Below are positions 24,194 through 35,903 of a stretch of DNA of 64,000 nucleotides, piece by piece (the first letter of the stretch is position 1; each line of letters starts with the position of its first letter). The notes beneath the pieces were generated by a model. The model was not told the origin of the DNA. It searched no databases and worked only from the letters and a program-made list of their open reading frames with translations. The DNA lies in the NCBI RefSeq assembly GCF_000429025.1, contig NZ_AUBB01000010.1:248001-312000 (forward strand), in the 5' to 3' direction. This DNA is from Actinospineispora spinosispora DSM 44797. Lineage in GTDB: Bacteria > Actinomycetota > Actinomycetes > Mycobacteriales > Pseudonocardiaceae. A program made the translations under genes and the position numbers.

Positions 24194-25626
24194 TTCCGAT
24201 CACGCTTGCCGAGGTGGCGAGCGCCGTCGGTGGCCGGTTGCACCAGGCGACCGGCGAGGAGCTGGTGACCGGCTCGGTGGAGTTCGACTCCCGGGCGCTC
24301 ACCGGCGGCGGACTGTTCGTGGCGATTCCCGGCGAGCGGGTCGACGGCCACGACTTCGCCGCCGCCGCGCACGCGGCCGGCGCGGTCGGTGTGCTGGCCG
24401 CGCGGCCGGTCGACGCGCCCTCGGTACTGGTGGGCGAGCCGGGCGCGACCCCGGAGGAGCAAGCCGACGCGGTGCTCGCCGCGCTCAGCCTGCTCGCCGC
24501 CGAGGTGGTGCGCAGGCTGCCGGCGCTGGAGATCGTCGGCCTGACCGGCTCGTCGGGGAAGACCTCGACGAAGGACCTGGTCGCGGGTGTTCTCCGCGCG
24601 CTGGGACCGACGGTGGCGCCGCCCGAGTCGTTCAACAACGAGCTCGGACACCCGTGGACCGTGCTGCGCGCCGACCGGGTGACCCAGCACCTCGTACTGG
24701 AGCTGGCCGCACGCGGGCGGGGCCACATCGCCGCCCTGTGCGCGGTGGCGCAGCCCCGCATCGGTGTCGTCCTGAACGTCGGGAGCGCTCACCTCGGTGA
24801 GTTCGGATCGGCGGACGCCGTCGCCGTCGCCAAGGGCGAGCTGGTAGAGGCACTGCCACCGGCGGCCCGCGGGGGAGTGGCGGTGCTCAACGCCGACGAC
24901 GAGCGGGTCGCCGCGATGGCCTCCCGCACCGCCGCACGAGTGGTCACCTTCGGCGTCCACAGCGAGTCCGCTGACATCCGCGCCACCGAGGTCGAGCTGG
25001 ACGAGCTGGGCCGAGCGCAGTTCCGGCTGCACACGCCGGTCGGTGACACCGACGTCGAGCTGCAGCTCGTCGGCGCGCACCAGGTGAGCAACGCGTTGGC
25101 GGCCGCCGCCGTCGGGCTCGAGCTCGGTGCGGAGCTGGAACAGCTGGCCGACCTGCTGTCCGAGGCCGAGCCCGCGTCGCGCTGGCGGATGGAGCTGACC
25201 GAGCGCCCCGACGGCGTGACGGTGATCAACGATGCGTACAACGCGAATCCGGAGTCGATGCGGGCCGGGCTGGAGGCGTTGGTGGCCATCACCGGTGAGA
25301 GCCGCCGGAGCTGGGCGGTCCTCGGCGACATGGCGGAGCTGGGTGACTCGAGTGCGGCGGCCCACGTCGAGATCGGACGGCTGGCCGCCGGCCTGGGGGT
25401 ACGGCAGCTGCTCGCGGTGGGTTCAGCCGGTTATCAGACCGGCTATGGAGAGGAGTCGATGGTCGTGCCGGACGTGGCGACGGCCCTTGAGGTGCTTCGG
25501 GACCGGCTGATGCCGGGTGACGTGGTGCTGGTCAAGGCCTCGCGGGCAGTCGGCCTGGAGCGGGTCGCCGCCGGGCTGCTCGCCTCGGACGCGCCGAGTG
25601 ACGCCTCGACGGACGGTGACCGGTGA
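24190..25626 (+). CDS. murF: UDP-MurNAc-tripeptide:D-Ala-D-Ala ligase
   Basis: Mur ligase of 478 residues that adds D-Ala-D-Ala to complete the UDP-MurNAc-pentapeptide. [13 protein letters not shown] (about residues 117-129) is the P-loop; [10 protein letters not shown] and [12 protein letters not shown] are family blocks, and [12 protein letters not shown] is the C-terminal signature. The N-terminal domain matches the substrate-binding fold with DSRAL. The ATG overlaps the murE stop, and its own stop overlaps mraY as GTGA. Confidence 0.95.
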   Translation: MIPITLAEVASAVGGRLHQATGEELVTGSVEFDSRALTGGGLFVAIPGERVDGHDFAAAAHAAGAVGVLAARPVDAPSVLVGEPGATPEEQADAVLAALSLLAAEVVRRLPALEIVGLTGSSGKTSTKDLVAGVLRALGPTVAPPESFNNELGHPWTVLRADRVTQHLVLELAARGRGHIAALCAVAQPRIGVVLNVGSAHLGEFGSADAVAVAKGELVEALPPAARGGVAVLNADDERVAAMASRTAARVVTFGVHSESADIRATEVELDELGRAQFRLHTPVGDTDVELQLVGAHQVSNALAAAAVGLELGAELEQLADLLSEAEPASRWRMELTERPDGVTVINDAYNANPESMRAGLEALVAITGESRRSWAVLGDMAELGDSSAAAHVEIGRLAAGLGVRQLLAVGSAGYQTGYGEESMVVPDVATALEVLRDRLMPGDVVLVKASRAVGLERVAAGLLASDAPSDASTDGDR

Positions 25627-26699
25627 GAGGAATCCTGGTCGCCGCCGGGGTGGCCCTCGCGATCTCCATCCTGCTGACCCCCTACCTGATCCGGTTCTTC
25701 GCCCGCCAGGGCTTCGGGCAGGAGATCAGGGCCGAAGGGCCGGCGAGCCACCAGTCCAAGCGGGGCACCCCGACCATGGGCGGGGTGGCGATCCTGATCT
25801 CCATCTGGGTCGGGTTCTTCGCCGCGCACCTGACCTCGGGTGAGAGCGGCGGTCCGAGCGCGTCGGCCTGGCTGGTGCTGCTGCTGACCACCGGGCTGGG
25901 CCTGGTCGGCTTCCTGGACGACTTCATCAAGCTGCGCCGCCAGCGCAACCTCGGGCTGAACAAGACCTCGAAGCTGGTCGGCCAGCTGGTCACGGCCATC
26001 ACGTTCGCGGTGCTGGCGCTGCGGTTCATCAACGAGAACGGGCTCGCCCCGGCATCGGTCCGGCCGTCGTTCGTCCGGGACATCCTGGTGCTGTCCTTCG
26101 GCTGGCTCGGTTTCATCGTGTTCTGCTACGTGCTGGTCACGGCCTGGTCGAACGCGGTGAACCTGACCGACGGCCTGGACGGTCTCGCCGCGGGTACGTC
26201 GGCGATGGTGCTGGCCACGTACGTGTTCGTCGGCTACTGGCAGGCCCGGCACCTGTGCTCGCTCGCGGTCGCACCCGGCTGCTACTCGGTCCGGGACCCG
26301 CTGGACATCGCGCTGCTCGCGGCGGCGGCGATGGGCGGCTGCGTCGGGTTCCTCTGGTGGAACGCGGCGCCCGCGCGCATCTTCATGGGTGACACCGGCT
26401 CGCTGGCGCTCGGTGGGCTGATCTGTGGCCTGTCCATCGTGACCCGCACCGAGCTGCTGCTGGTCATCATCGGCGGCGTGTTCGTGGTCGAGGCGCTGTC
26501 GGTGTCGCTGCAGATCCTGGTGTTCAGGGCGACCCGGCGGAGACTGTTCCGCATGGCGCCCTTCCACCACCACTTCGAGCTGGCGGGCTGGGCCGAGACC
26601 ACGGTCATCATTCGCTTCTGGCTGCTCGGCGCGATGTGCTGTGCGATCGGTCTGGGCATCTTCTACAGCGAGTGGCTGGCCACCCAGGCCGGTAGCTAG
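25623..26699 (+). CDS. mraY: Phospho-MurNAc-pentapeptide translocase (lipid I synthase)
   Basis: Integral membrane enzyme of 358 residues with about ten transmembrane helices. It transfers phospho-MurNAc-pentapeptide to undecaprenyl phosphate. The conserved loops are [16 protein letters not shown] ([12 protein letters not shown]), [13 protein letters not shown], and [21 protein letters not shown] with the metal-binding Asp residues, plus [11 protein letters not shown]. The start GTG at 25623 overlaps murF, and the stop TAG shares one base with the murD GTG. Confidence 0.96.
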   Translation: MRGILVAAGVALAISILLTPYLIRFFARQGFGQEIRAEGPASHQSKRGTPTMGGVAILISIWVGFFAAHLTSGESGGPSASAWLVLLLTTGLGLVGFLDDFIKLRRQRNLGLNKTSKLVGQLVTAITFAVLALRFINENGLAPASVRPSFVRDILVLSFGWLGFIVFCYVLVTAWSNAVNLTDGLDGLAAGTSAMVLATYVFVGYWQARHLCSLAVAPGCYSVRDPLDIALLAAAAMGGCVGFLWWNAAPARIFMGDTGSLALGGLICGLSIVTRTELLLVIIGGVFVVEALSVSLQILVFRATRRRLFRMAPFHHHFELAGWAETTVIIRFWLLGAMCCAIGLGIFYSEWLATQAGS

Positions 26700-28135
26700 T
26701 GGCCGCCGAACGTGGGGCCCCGGACCACCGGTCGCTGACCGACCTGCGCGGCCGCCCCGTGCTGGTCGCCGGCGCGGGTGTGTCCGGTCTGGCCGTCGCC
26801 GAGGCGCTGGTCGAACTGGGCGCGCTCGTCACGGTCACCGACGGGCGCGCGGACCGTCTCACCGAGCTACCCCAGGGTGCTCGCGCGGAGGTAGGTCTCG
26901 ACGTTCCGCCACCGGGTACCGAACTGGTCGTCACCAGCCCCGGCTGGCGGCCCGACGCCCCGCTGCTGAAGGCGAGCGCCGACGCCGGCATCGAGGTCAT
27001 CGGGGAACCGGAGCTGGCCTGGCGGTGGACAGCGCCGGGCGGCCCGGCGGCCGAGGGTCCCGCACCACGCTGGCTCGCGGTGACCGGGACGAACGGCAAG
27101 ACCACGACGGTCGGCATGCTCGAGTCGATCCTGGTCACCTCGGGCCGGAACGCGATCGCGTGCGGCAACGTCGGCACACCGGTGATCGAGGCCGTGCGCG
27201 CCGGACATCGTGAGCTCGCGGTCGAGCTGTCCAGCTTCCAGCTCTACTGGTCGCCGTCGCTGCGCCCGGCCGCCGGTTGCCTGCTCAACATCGCCGAGGA
27301 CCACCTGGACTGGCACGGCGGCATGGACGGCTATCTCACGGCGAAGGCACGTGTGCTGACCGGGCAGGTCGCGGTCGCGGGCGCCGACGACCCGCTCGCC
27401 GCCGGCGCGTTGGCGGCCTCGCGAGCCGAACGCCGGATCGGGGTGACACTCGGCGCCCCGGCCCGTGGGCAGCTCGGTGTCGTCGACGGCACGCTGGTGG
27501 ACAACGCGTTCGGCGACGGCGTCGTCGAGCTGCTCGGTGTCGACGAGCTGCCGCTGACCGGGCCGCCCGCGCAGCTGGACGCACTGGCCGCCGCCGCGCT
27601 CGCCCGGTCGGCCGATCTGACCGCCGGCGAGGTCGCGGCCGGACTACGCGCGTTCCGGCCGGGACCGCACCGGGGCAGTGTCGTCGCCACGGTCGACGGC
27701 GTGCGGTTCGTGGACGACTCGAAGGCGACGAACCCGCACGCGGCGGACGCCGCACTGTCCGGGCATCGGCGCGTGGTGTGGATCGCCGGCGGCCAACTCA
27801 AGGGCGCGTCGGTTACAGAACTCATACATCAACACGCACATAGGTTGGTCGGCGTAGTCCTAATGGGCACCGATCGGGCGATGTTCGGTGACGCACTGTT
27901 GCGACACGCCCCCGATGTCCCCGTGCAGGAAGTTCTGCCGGGAGAGCATGAACCCATGACGGACGCGGTACGACGGGCCGCCGCTATGGCTGCCCCAGGT
28001 GATGTAGTCCTCCTTGCCCCAGCCGCTGCGTCGTTAGACCAATTCACCGGATATGCCGCCAGGGGGCTCGCGTTCGCGGACGCCGCTTCCGGCCTGCGGA
28101 AGAGCGGGTCGGGTACGCCGTCGGGAAACCGGTGA
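26699..28135 (+). CDS. murD: UDP-MurNAc-L-Ala:D-Glu ligase
   Basis: Mur ligase of 478 residues that adds D-glutamate to UDP-MurNAc-L-Ala. [15 protein letters not shown] is the N-terminal nucleotide-sugar domain, TGTNGKTT (about residue 129) is the P-loop, and [17 protein letters not shown] and [12 protein letters not shown] are family motifs. The 3' quarter has a base-composition anomaly: bases 27811-27850 are about 45 percent GC, and codon 446 is TTA (28034-28036). The GTG start shares a base with the mraY stop, and the stop overlaps ftsW as GTGA. Confidence 0.95.
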   Translation: MAAERGAPDHRSLTDLRGRPVLVAGAGVSGLAVAEALVELGALVTVTDGRADRLTELPQGARAEVGLDVPPPGTELVVTSPGWRPDAPLLKASADAGIEVIGEPELAWRWTAPGGPAAEGPAPRWLAVTGTNGKTTTVGMLESILVTSGRNAIACGNVGTPVIEAVRAGHRELAVELSSFQLYWSPSLRPAAGCLLNIAEDHLDWHGGMDGYLTAKARVLTGQVAVAGADDPLAAGALAASRAERRIGVTLGAPARGQLGVVDGTLVDNAFGDGVVELLGVDELPLTGPPAQLDALAAAALARSADLTAGEVAAGLRAFRPGPHRGSVVATVDGVRFVDDSKATNPHAADAALSGHRRVVWIAGGQLKGASVTELIHQHAHRLVGVVLMGTDRAMFGDALLRHAPDVPVQEVLPGEHEPMTDAVRRAAAMAAPGDVVLLAPAAASLDQFTGYAARGLAFADAASGLRKSGSGTPSGNR

Positions 28136-29568
28136 GCGCCGAGGGGCGGGGTTCGGCCCCCGCCGGAGCCCGAGGGACGACGGCCACCAGGACACGCAAG
28201 CCGGCCGGACCCACCGCGGCGGGTCACGCCGCGAAGGTCCGGGCCGCCGTGACCGCCTGGCTGGCGCGGCCGCTCACCTCGCTGCACATCGTGCTCGGCG
28301 TCTTCGGCCTGCTGACCCTCGTCGGACTCGTGATGGTGCTGTCCGCGTCCAGCGTCGAGTCCTTCGAGGCGGACGGCTCGTCCTACTCGGTGTTCGCCCG
28401 GCAGCTGCTGTTCTGCCTCGCCGGACTGGTCGTGTTCTGGATCGGCATGCGGATTCCGCCCAAGGTCCTGCGGGCACTCGCACCGGCGGCGCTGATCCTG
28501 TCGGTGATCCTGCTGGTGCTGGTGCTGATCCCCGGGCTCGGCCACGTCAGGGGCGGCGCGCGCAGCTGGTTCGTCGTCGGCCCGATCTCGATCCAGCCCG
28601 CCGAGCTGGCCAAGGTGGCGATGGCGCTGTGGGGCGCGCACGTGCTCGCCGCGCGCCAGCGCATGCTCGGCAACTGGCGCCAGGCGCTGTCCCCGGTCCT
28701 TCCGGTGGCGCTGGTGCTGTTCACCCTGATCGTGATCGAGCCGGACCTCGGCACGGCGCTGTCGCTGGCCATCGTGGTCGCGGCGCTGCTGTTCTTCGCG
28801 GGTGTCCGGATGCGGCTGCTGGCGGCGCTGGGCATCGGTGGCGCGGTCGGCGCGGTGATGCTCGGGCTGTCCGCCGGCTATCGGCAGAGCCGCATCACGT
28901 CGTTCCTGTCGCCCGACGCCAGCGATCCGCTGGGTTCGGCGTACCAGGCGAAGCAGGCGTTGTACTCGCTCGCCGACGGTGGCCTGTTCGGCGTGGGGAT
29001 CGGTCAGGGCCGCGCCAAGTGGAGCTACCTGCCGAACGCGCACAACGACTTCATCTACGCCATCATCGGCGAGGAGCTGGGCATGGTCGGCGCCGTGGCG
29101 GTGCTCGTCCTGTTCGGCATGCTGGTCTACGTGGGTCTGCGGATCGCGGCGCGCAACACCGACCCGTGGCTCAAGCTGGTGGTCTCCTCGCTGACGGTCT
29201 GGATGGCCGGGCAGGCAACGATCAACATCGGCTACGTGGTGGGATTGCTTCCCGTGACCGGTATTCCGTTGCCACTCGTTTCTTCCGGAGGCTCCGCACT
29301 AGTGAGTGCCATGTTCGTGGGCGGCCTGCTGGCCAATGCCGCCCGGCACGAACCCGAGGCCATCGCCGCGCTGCGCGCCCACGGCCAGGGCCGGGTCGCC
29401 CGGCTGCTCGGTCTGCGCATGCCGGAGCCGTATCGCTCGCCGATCGCGCGGTCCGCCGCGCGCCCGACGGCGCCGAGCCCGCGTACCCCTCCGCAGTCGC
29501 GGACCGCGCCCAGCCAGCGGGCGAGCGGCGCCCGTGCACAGGTCCCGGGCCAGCGGGGGCACCGATGA
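28132..29568 (+). CDS. ftsW: SEDS peptidoglycan glycosyltransferase FtsW
   Basis: Polytopic membrane protein of 478 residues with about ten transmembrane helices that polymerises lipid II at the septum with FtsI. The cytoplasmic N-terminus is Ala/Gly/Arg-rich. Family blocks include [33 protein letters not shown] with the essential Asp, [23 protein letters not shown], and [17 protein letters not shown]. The C-terminal tail is rich in Pro, Ser and Arg and extends about 80 residues into the cytoplasm. It overlaps murG as ATGA. Confidence 0.95.
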   Translation: MSAEGRGSAPAGARGTTATRTRKPAGPTAAGHAAKVRAAVTAWLARPLTSLHIVLGVFGLLTLVGLVMVLSASSVESFEADGSSYSVFARQLLFCLAGLVVFWIGMRIPPKVLRALAPAALILSVILLVLVLIPGLGHVRGGARSWFVVGPISIQPAELAKVAMALWGAHVLAARQRMLGNWRQALSPVLPVALVLFTLIVIEPDLGTALSLAIVVAALLFFAGVRMRLLAALGIGGAVGAVMLGLSAGYRQSRITSFLSPDASDPLGSAYQAKQALYSLADGGLFGVGIGQGRAKWSYLPNAHNDFIYAIIGEELGMVGAVAVLVLFGMLVYVGLRIAARNTDPWLKLVVSSLTVWMAGQATINIGYVVGLLPVTGIPLPLVSSGGSALVSAMFVGGLLANAARHEPEAIAALRAHGQGRVARLLGLRMPEPYRSPIARSAARPTAPSPRTPPQSRTAPSQRASGARAQVPGQRGHR

Positions 29569-30680
29569 GCGGATCGAACAGCCCGCTGTCGGTGGTCCTC
29601 GCCGGCGGCGGTTCGGCGGGACACATCGAACCCGCGCTGGCTCTCGGTGACGCGATCCGTCGCCTGCGGCCGGACGCGACGGTCACCGCGCTGGGCACCG
29701 AACGTGGCCTGGACCGGACGCTCATCCCGGCACGCGGCTTTCCGCTGGAGATCATCCCGCCGGTGCCGCTGCCGCGTAAGCCGAGCGCCGACCTGCTCAA
29801 ACTGCCGACCAAGGTCCTCGGATCGGTGCGCGACACCCGGGCGGTGCTGCGCAAGGTGCGGGCGGACGTCGTGGTCGGGTTCGGCGGTTACGTCGCGCTG
29901 CCCGCCTACCTCGCCGCGCGCGGCCGAGTGCCGATCGTGGTGCACGAGGCGAACGCGCGCGCCGGGCTGGCGAACAAGGTGGGCGCCCGGTTCGCGGCTC
30001 GGGTGCTGGGCGCCGTACCGGACAACGGTCTGCCCGGCTGCGAGCAGATCGGCATCCCGCTGCGCCGCGAGATCACCGGGCTGGACCGCGCGGCGCTGCG
30101 CGCGTGCGCCCGGGCGCACTTCGGGCTGCCCGCCGACGGGCCGGTCCTGCTGGTCTTCGGTGGTTCCCAGGGCGCGCGGACGCTCAACACCGCGGTGGCC
30201 GAGGCATTGGGCGGGCTGCTCGCGTCGGGCATCTCGGTGCTGCACGGTCACGGAGCCGGGCTGACCGCCGCGCCGGTCCCGGCGGGGATCGGCCACGGCG
30301 GGAACTACATCGGCCTGCCGTACCTGGAGCGGATGGACCTGGCCTACGCCGCGGCCGACGCGGTGCTGTGCCGGTCCGGCGCGATGACCGTCGCCGAGGT
30401 GTCGTCGGTGGGGCTTCCCGCGGTGTACGTACCCTTGCCGCACGGCAACGGGGAGCAGGCGCTGAACGCCGGGCCGGTGGTCAACGCCGGTGGCGGGACG
30501 CTCGTGCCCGATGCCGAGCTCACCGGAACCCGAGTGCTCGAGGAACTGACCGGACTGCTGACCGACCCGACCCGACTCGCCGCGATGGGTGCGGCGGCTC
30601 GTGGATCGGGGCACGCCGATGCCGACGAGGCGTTGGCCAGAGTGGTGTTCGAGGTGGCGAGCGAGATGAGCGAGGCGTGA
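29565..30680 (+). CDS. murG: Lipid II synthase MurG (UDP-GlcNAc transferase)
   Basis: GT-B glycosyltransferase of 371 residues that attaches GlcNAc to lipid I at the inner membrane face. [18 protein letters not shown] is the N-terminal glycine-rich loop, [16 protein letters not shown] is the second, [12 protein letters not shown] starts the C-terminal domain, and [22 protein letters not shown] is the UDP-sugar signature. The ATG at 29565 overlaps the ftsW stop. The GTGA overlap with murC suggests coupled translation. Confidence 0.96.
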   Translation: MSGSNSPLSVVLAGGGSAGHIEPALALGDAIRRLRPDATVTALGTERGLDRTLIPARGFPLEIIPPVPLPRKPSADLLKLPTKVLGSVRDTRAVLRKVRADVVVGFGGYVALPAYLAARGRVPIVVHEANARAGLANKVGARFAARVLGAVPDNGLPGCEQIGIPLRREITGLDRAALRACARAHFGLPADGPVLLVFGGSQGARTLNTAVAEALGGLLASGISVLHGHGAGLTAAPVPAGIGHGGNYIGLPYLERMDLAYAAADAVLCRSGAMTVAEVSSVGLPAVYVPLPHGNGEQALNAGPVVNAGGGTLVPDAELTGTRVLEELTGLLTDPTRLAAMGAAARGSGHADADEALARVVFEVASEMSEA

Positions 30681-32122
30681 CGAGCGTGCTGACCGATCGG
30701 GTGCACCTGGTGGGGATCGGTGGTGCCGGCATGAGCGGCATCGCCCGCATCCTGCTGGCCAGGGGCGCGGAGGTCGCCGGTTCCGACGCCAAGGACTCGC
30801 GGACCGTCCTCGGTCTTCGCGCGCAGGGCGCCAAGATCGCGGTGGGGCACGCGGCGGCCAACCTCGACCAGCTGAGCGGCCCGCCGACCGTCGTGGTGTC
30901 CAGCGCGATCCGCGCGGACAACCCCGAACTGGTCGCCGCGCACGAGCGGGGCCTGACGGTAGTGCACCGCGCGGAGGCGCTGGCCGCATTGATGACCGGC
31001 CGCAGGGTCGCCTGTGTGACCGGGACCCACGGCAAGACCTCGACGACCTCGATGCTGACCGTCGCACTGCAGCACTGCGGGCTCGACCCGTCGTTCGCGA
31101 TCGGCGGGGACCTGGCGGCCGCGGGGACCGGAGCGCACCACGGCGCCGGGGAGATCTTCGTCGCCGAGGCCGACGAGAGCGATGGGTCGTTCCTGAGGTT
31201 CAGCCCCTGGGTCGCGGTCGTGACCAACGTCGAGGCGGACCACCTCGACCACCACGGCAGCGAGCAGGCCTACGCGACGGCGTTCGCGGACTTCCTCTCC
31301 AGGCTCGTCCCCGGCGGCGCTCTCGTGAGCTGCGCCGACGATCCCGGGTCCGAGCGTCTGGCGGTCCAGGCCGAAGCGGCCGGGATCCGGGTTCGTCGCT
31401 ACGGACGGACCGCGCCGGCCGAGCCGGGCAACGCCGTACTTACCGGCTATGACCGCGCCGGCACCGGGAGCAGGGTCGGTCTGCGGCTCGCCGAGGCCGA
31501 CCACGAGGTCGTCCTGTCGCTGCCCGGAGAGCACATGGCGCTCAACGCGCTGGGCGCGCTGCTGGCCGGCATCGAGCTGGGTGCTCCGGCCTCCGGACTG
31601 CTGGAGGGCCTCGCCGGGTTCTCCGGTGTGCGTCGGCGGTTCGAGTTCAAGGGCCGGGCGGCGGGGGTCGCGGTCTACGACGACTACGCGCACCATCCGA
31701 CCGAGGTCGCGGCGCAGCTCAAGGCGGCGCGCGAGGTCACCGAGGGCCGCCTGCTGGTGGCCTTCCAACCGCACCTCTACTCCCGCACCCGGCAGTTCAG
31801 CACCGAGTTCGGTCAGGCGCTCGCGCTGGCCGACGAGGTCGTGGTGCTCGACGTGTTCGCCGCCAGGGAGGACCCGGAGCCCGGAGTCAGCGGCGCGCTC
31901 GTCGCCGACGCCGTCCGGTTGCCCGCCGACCAGGTGCACTACGTGCCGCGCTGGGCCGAGGTCCCCGAGGTGCTCGCCGGTCTGGCGAAGGCGGGCGACC
32001 TGGTGATCACGATGGGTGCCGGTGACGTGACGGTGCTGGGCCCAGAGGTTCTCGTCGAGCTCACCCGGCGGGAGAACGACCAGAACGACATCGCCACCGT
32101 GTCCGGAGAGCCGGCGCGATGA
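30677..32122 (+). CDS. murC: UDP-MurNAc:L-alanine ligase
   Basis: Mur ligase of 481 residues that starts the stem peptide. [18 protein letters not shown] is the dinucleotide-like N-terminal loop, [10 protein letters not shown] (about residue 115) is the P-loop, [10 protein letters not shown] and [11 protein letters not shown] are catalytic blocks, and [11 protein letters not shown] marks the C-terminal domain. The start is the GTG at 30677 in GTGA overlap with murG. The stop overlaps ftsQ as ATGA. Confidence 0.96.
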   Translation: MTSVLTDRVHLVGIGGAGMSGIARILLARGAEVAGSDAKDSRTVLGLRAQGAKIAVGHAAANLDQLSGPPTVVVSSAIRADNPELVAAHERGLTVVHRAEALAALMTGRRVACVTGTHGKTSTTSMLTVALQHCGLDPSFAIGGDLAAAGTGAHHGAGEIFVAEADESDGSFLRFSPWVAVVTNVEADHLDHHGSEQAYATAFADFLSRLVPGGALVSCADDPGSERLAVQAEAAGIRVRRYGRTAPAEPGNAVLTGYDRAGTGSRVGLRLAEADHEVVLSLPGEHMALNALGALLAGIELGAPASGLLEGLAGFSGVRRRFEFKGRAAGVAVYDDYAHHPTEVAAQLKAAREVTEGRLLVAFQPHLYSRTRQFSTEFGQALALADEVVVLDVFAAREDPEPGVSGALVADAVRLPADQVHYVPRWAEVPEVLAGLAKAGDLVITMGAGDVTVLGPEVLVELTRRENDQNDIATVSGEPAR

Positions 32123-32895
32123 CCGCGCGGTCGGGTCGGGGAGCGGGGCTGGTCGCCGACCGTCCGGTCGGTGCGTCACGCCCCCCGATGCGCCCCGCCG
32201 ACGACCGCGCGCGCTATCGACGCAGGCGGCTGCTGGCACTGGTGCTGCTGGTGGTCACGGCGGTGCTCGGAGTGATCTTCGGCGGGCGCGCGATGCTCCT
32301 GCACGTCGCGAAGTTCCAGGTGGCCTCGATCGAGGTCCAGGCGCCGCCCGAGGTGAACGCGGACGTCGTCAGGGCGGCCACCGGGATCCACGCGGGGACC
32401 GCGCTGCTGGCGGTCGACCTGGACGAGGTGCAGCGCGGGGTCGGAACGGTTCCGCAGGTCGCCTCGGTCGTGGCATCCCGACACTGGCCGGACACGGTGC
32501 GGCTCGAGGTGACCGGACGCACCCCGGTCGCGCTGACCGACTCGGCGAACGGGCCGTGGCTCGTCGACAGCACGGGCACCGTTTATCAGGCTGCGCCGAA
32601 GTCCCCGCCGCCGTTGCCGAAACTGGTCGCGGACCGGGTCGCCCCCGGCGATGCCGCGACCACCTCGGGCCTCGCCGTTCTGGCCTCGCTGGCCCCCGAG
32701 GTACGGCAGAAGGTGCAGGTCGTGGAGGCCGACGGCCCCTCCGACGTGACCCTGAAACTGGTCGGCGGCAAGCAGGTGAAATGGGGCTCGCCCGACGACT
32801 CGGCACGCAAGGCCGCGGTACTCGTGGTGCTGCTGAGCCAACACGGTTCGCTCTATGACGTGAGTGCTCCGGACCTGCCGACCATCCGCCGCTGA
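32119..32895 (+). CDS. ftsQ: Cell division protein FtsQ
   Basis: Bitopic division protein of 258 residues. A basic, proline-containing cytoplasmic N-terminus of about 40 residues leads to one transmembrane helix ([19 protein letters not shown]). The extracytoplasmic POTRA domain begins FQVASIEVQ, and the FtsQ domain follows with [15 protein letters not shown] and [10 protein letters not shown]. FtsQ recruits FtsL/FtsB and the FtsW-FtsI synthase. It is the last gene of the tightly overlapping run; 156 bases separate it from ftsZ. Confidence 0.93.
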   Translation: MTARSGRGAGLVADRPVGASRPPMRPADDRARYRRRRLLALVLLVVTAVLGVIFGGRAMLLHVAKFQVASIEVQAPPEVNADVVRAATGIHAGTALLAVDLDEVQRGVGTVPQVASVVASRHWPDTVRLEVTGRTPVALTDSANGPWLVDSTGTVYQAAPKSPPPLPKLVADRVAPGDAATTSGLAVLASLAPEVRQKVQVVEADGPSDVTLKLVGGKQVKWGSPDDSARKAAVLVVLLSQHGSLYDVSAPDLPTIRR

Positions 32896-33051
32896 GAAAC
32901 CTCACTCGCATGCGGGTGGGACTACCGGCGCGCCTGCTGGACCAGGGGCGGAAGCGACCCTACCGTTCAGTTGCGAGGCAGACGGCTGACATAACTCTCA
33001 GTCTCCTGTTGAGGGTTGTAGAGAGTAAGGCCAGTGAGGAAGGTGCCGCGC

Positions 33052-34338
33052 ATGACGCCCCCGCACAACTATCTTGCGGTGATTAAGGTCGTCGGTATCG
33101 GTGGCGGCGGCGTAAATGCGGTAAACCGCATGATTGAGGTCGGGCTCAAGGGCGTCGAGTTCATTGCTGTCAACACCGATGCCCAGGCTCTGCTGATGTC
33201 CGACGCGGACGTCAAGCTCGATATCGGTCGTGAGCTGACCAGGGGTCTGGGTGCCGGCGCGAATCCGGAGGTCGGTCGCAAAGCGGCCGAGGACCACCGG
33301 GAAGAGATCGAAGAAGTAATCAAGGGCGCCGACATGGTGTTCGTGACCGCGGGCGAAGGCGGTGGCACCGGTACCGGTGGCGCCCCTGTGGTGGCGAGCA
33401 TCGCGCGCAAGCTGGGTGCGCTGACCATCGGTGTGGTGACGCGTCCGTTCACCTTCGAGGGGAAACGGCGCGGTGGCCAGGCCGAGGACGGCATCACCGA
33501 GCTGCGCAACGAGTGCGACACGCTCATAGTGATTCCGAACGACCGCCTGCTGCAGCTCGGCGACGTGGGCGTCTCGTTGATGGACGCGTTCCGGTCCGCC
33601 GACGAGGTGCTGTTGTCCGGTGTTCAGGGCATCACCGACCTGATCACCACACCCGGACTGATCAACCTGGACTTCGCCGACGTGAAGAGCGTCATGTCCG
33701 GAGCCGGGAGTGCCCTGATGGGCATCGGGTCCGCGCGAGGCGAGGGCCGGGCGGTGAGCGCCGCGGGCAAGGCGATCAACTCGCCGCTGCTCGAGGCGTC
33801 GATGGACGGCGCGCGTGGCGTGCTGCTGTCCGTCGCCGGCGGGTCCGACCTGGGCCTGTTCGAGATCAACGAGTCGGCTTCGCTGGTCCAGGAAGCCGCG
33901 CACCCCGAGGCGAACATCATCTTCGGGACGGTGATCGACGACTCGCTCGGTGACGAGGTGCGGGTCACGGTCATCGCCGCCGGGTTCGACGCGGGCACGC
34001 CGACGCACAAGAAGCTCGATCCCGGTGCGTTCCGGGGTGGTGGTGGCGGGCAAGCGAGCCCGCCGTCGCGCGGACAGGCGCAGGGCGGCGCGGGCTCGCA
34101 CGGAACCCCCCAGCGACAGGCGAACCCGCCGTCTGACCCGCCCAGCGCGGTTCGAGGCGGGGCGGCCGCGCCGGGTAGTGCGACCTCTCCCGCGGTGAAT
34201 GCTCCTCGTCCGAGCATTCCGCCACAGGGGACGCCCCATCAGTCCACCCAGTCGCCCCAGGCCCCGCCGGCAGCTGCCCGGCGGGTGATGGACTTCGACG
34301 ACGACGAGGTGGATGTCCCACCCTTCATGCGAAGGTGA
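33052..34338 (+). CDS. ftsZ: Tubulin-like division GTPase FtsZ
   Basis: GTPase of 428 residues that forms the Z ring. The GTP-binding tubulin signature [12 protein letters not shown] lies at about 101-112, with [12 protein letters not shown] near the N-terminus and [11 protein letters not shown] as the T7 region. A disordered Gly/Pro/Ser/Gln-rich linker of about 90 residues ends in the conserved C-terminal tail DVPPFMRR that binds SepF and other partners. The ATG at 33052 is chosen because GAGGAAGG lies 9-16 bases upstream; a GTG at 33034 is in frame. The leader 32896-33051 holds a CTGACATAAC sequence that may be part of a dedicated promoter. Confidence 0.97.
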   Translation: MTPPHNYLAVIKVVGIGGGGVNAVNRMIEVGLKGVEFIAVNTDAQALLMSDADVKLDIGRELTRGLGAGANPEVGRKAAEDHREEIEEVIKGADMVFVTAGEGGGTGTGGAPVVASIARKLGALTIGVVTRPFTFEGKRRGGQAEDGITELRNECDTLIVIPNDRLLQLGDVGVSLMDAFRSADEVLLSGVQGITDLITTPGLINLDFADVKSVMSGAGSALMGIGSARGEGRAVSAAGKAINSPLLEASMDGARGVLLSVAGGSDLGLFEINESASLVQEAAHPEANIIFGTVIDDSLGDEVRVTVIAAGFDAGTPTHKKLDPGAFRGGGGGQASPPSRGQAQGGAGSHGTPQRQANPPSDPPSAVRGGAAAPGSATSPAVNAPRPSIPPQGTPHQSTQSPQAPPAAARRVMDFDDDEVDVPPFMRR

Positions 34339-34344
34339 GCCGAA

Positions 34345-35061
34345 GTGGGCTCTCCGCGCGTTCGCCGGGTGGTCACCACCCGGGCCGGCGGGGCGTCCCG
34401 CGGCCCGTTCAACAGTTTCAACCTCTCCGACGGAGTAGGTGACGACCCTGCCGCCGTCGCGGCCAACCGTTCGCGGTTGGCCGCGACGATCGGTCTGGCC
34501 GCCGATTCCGTCGTCTGGATGCGTCAGGTGCACGGCACCGACGTGTCCGTCGTGACCGGCCCCACCGACGAGGTGGTCGCCGGTGTGGACGCTCTCGTCA
34601 CCGATCGGCCCGGGCTCGCGCTCGCTGTCCTCGCGGCGGACTGTGTGCCGGTCCTGCTCGCCGATCCGCTCGCCGGGGTGCTCGGTGTCGCGCACGCGGG
34701 TCGAGTCGGGGCCTCGAAGGGTGTGGTGCCCTCGGTGCTGGCCGCGATGGCTGATCTCGGGGCGCGTCCGGAGCGCACGGAGGTGCTCCTGGGGCCGGCT
34801 GTCTGTGGCGGGTGTTACGAGGTACCCGCCCAGATGCGTGACGATGTTCACGGATTGTTGCCCGGTAGCGGCGGTGTGACGCGAGACGGTTCACCCGGAT
34901 TGGATTTGCGCCGGGGCTTGCGTGTCCAACTTCGATCACTGAACGTGATCAAGGTGGATGTGGACCCGAGGTGCACGGTCGAGGACGCGCAGCTCTACTC
35001 GCATCGCCGCGAGGGCCGGACGGGTCGGTTGGCCGCGGTCACGTGGCTGGATCCCCGATGA
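34345..35061 (+). CDS. pgeF: PgeF/YfiH family peptidoglycan-editing or purine nucleoside phosphorylase protein
   Basis: Protein of 238 residues of the former multicopper-oxidase-like DUF152 family. The Zn-binding residues are visible in QVHGTDV, LAADCVPVLLADP and VAHAGRVGASKG (HAGRVG where many members have HAGWRG). Members phosphorolyse or deaminate adenosine-type nucleosides; the E. coli homologue prevents misincorporation into cell-wall precursors. The GTG at 34345 starts 6 bases after the ftsZ stop. ATGA overlap with the next gene. Confidence 0.88.
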   Translation: MGSPRVRRVVTTRAGGASRGPFNSFNLSDGVGDDPAAVAANRSRLAATIGLAADSVVWMRQVHGTDVSVVTGPTDEVVAGVDALVTDRPGLALAVLAADCVPVLLADPLAGVLGVAHAGRVGASKGVVPSVLAAMADLGARPERTEVLLGPAVCGGCYEVPAQMRDDVHGLLPGSGGVTRDGSPGLDLRRGLRVQLRSLNVIKVDVDPRCTVEDAQLYSHRREGRTGRLAAVTWLDPR

Positions 35062-35804
35062 CGGAGCACGGTGTGCCGGATGCGCGGCGCGCCGATCTGG
35101 CGGCCGCGTTGGCCTCGGTCTCCGAGCGGATCCGGACCGCCTGTCGTGAAGCCGGGCGTCCCGAGGACGAGGTCGAGCTTCTCGCCGTCACCAAGTACCG
35201 GCCGGCGAGCGACGTGGCGCTCCTGCTCGATCTGGGGCTGCGCGGCTTCGGTGAGAACCGCCCGCAGGAGGCCGCCGCGAAGGTCCCGGAGGTCGCCGCG
35301 TTGCGGCCGGAGGTCGACGCCAGGTGGCATCAGGTCGGCCGGCTGCAGCGGAACAAGGCCCGATCGGTCGCCGAATGGGCATTCCGGGTCGAGTCGGTGG
35401 ACTCGGAACGCCTCGTCGACGCGCTGGACGCGGCCGTGACACGTGCTCTGGACGGCGGTGAACGGTCGGAACGGTTGTCCGTGCTCCTCCAGCTGAGCCT
35501 GGACGGAGATCCACAACGCGGCGGCGTCGTCTCGAACGAGCGGGATGCGCTCGCCGAAAGAGTGATGGCCTCCGAGGCGCTGGAGTTGCACGGTGTGATG
35601 GCCGTTGCCCCGTTGAACACGGATCCGGACCGTGCGTTCGCCTCCCTGGAGGAGGCTTCGGGCCGGTTGCGTAGCCAATACCCGCACGCCAGGGTGATAT
35701 CCGCGGGGATGACGGCGGATCTCGAACGGGCGATCAGGTTCGGTTCGACCTGCGTGCGTGTCGGAACGGCTCTACTGGGTGATCGACGGCTAACCTCGCC
35801 GTGA
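35058..35804 (+). CDS. yggS: YggS/PLPBP family PLP-homeostasis protein
   Basis: Single-domain alanine-racemase-fold protein of 248 residues that binds pyridoxal phosphate. LLAVTKYRPASDVALLLDLG contains the Lys that forms the Schiff base; FGENRPQEAAAKV, WHQVGRLQRNKA and a C-terminal SAGMTADLERAIRFGSTCVRVGTALLG are family blocks. It acts in vitamin B6 and amino-acid balance and has no racemase activity in studied members. The order ftsZ - pgeF - yggS - sepF is standard in Gram-positive bacteria. Confidence 0.92.
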   Translation: MTEHGVPDARRADLAAALASVSERIRTACREAGRPEDEVELLAVTKYRPASDVALLLDLGLRGFGENRPQEAAAKVPEVAALRPEVDARWHQVGRLQRNKARSVAEWAFRVESVDSERLVDALDAAVTRALDGGERSERLSVLLQLSLDGDPQRGGVVSNERDALAERVMASEALELHGVMAVAPLNTDPDRAFASLEEASGRLRSQYPHARVISAGMTADLERAIRFGSTCVRVGTALLGDRRLTSP

Positions 35805-35903
35805 ACGATGACGCGGTGTTACCAAGACATTCATTCGGACTGGTGACCCGGTATTGATGCTGCCCGCGTGCTGGTCGCGGGTGTCGGGGAAGGAGGCGTC
35901 GCC

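Noticed and set aside
19166..28036. TTA codons in rsmH and murD as a sign of bldA-type developmental control
   Set aside because: These are essential growth genes, and TTA is not so strictly reserved outside Streptomyces.
32986..33021. A defined ftsZ promoter
   Set aside because: CTGACA at 32986 is -35-like but no -10 with acceptable spacing follows, so only the region is mentioned.
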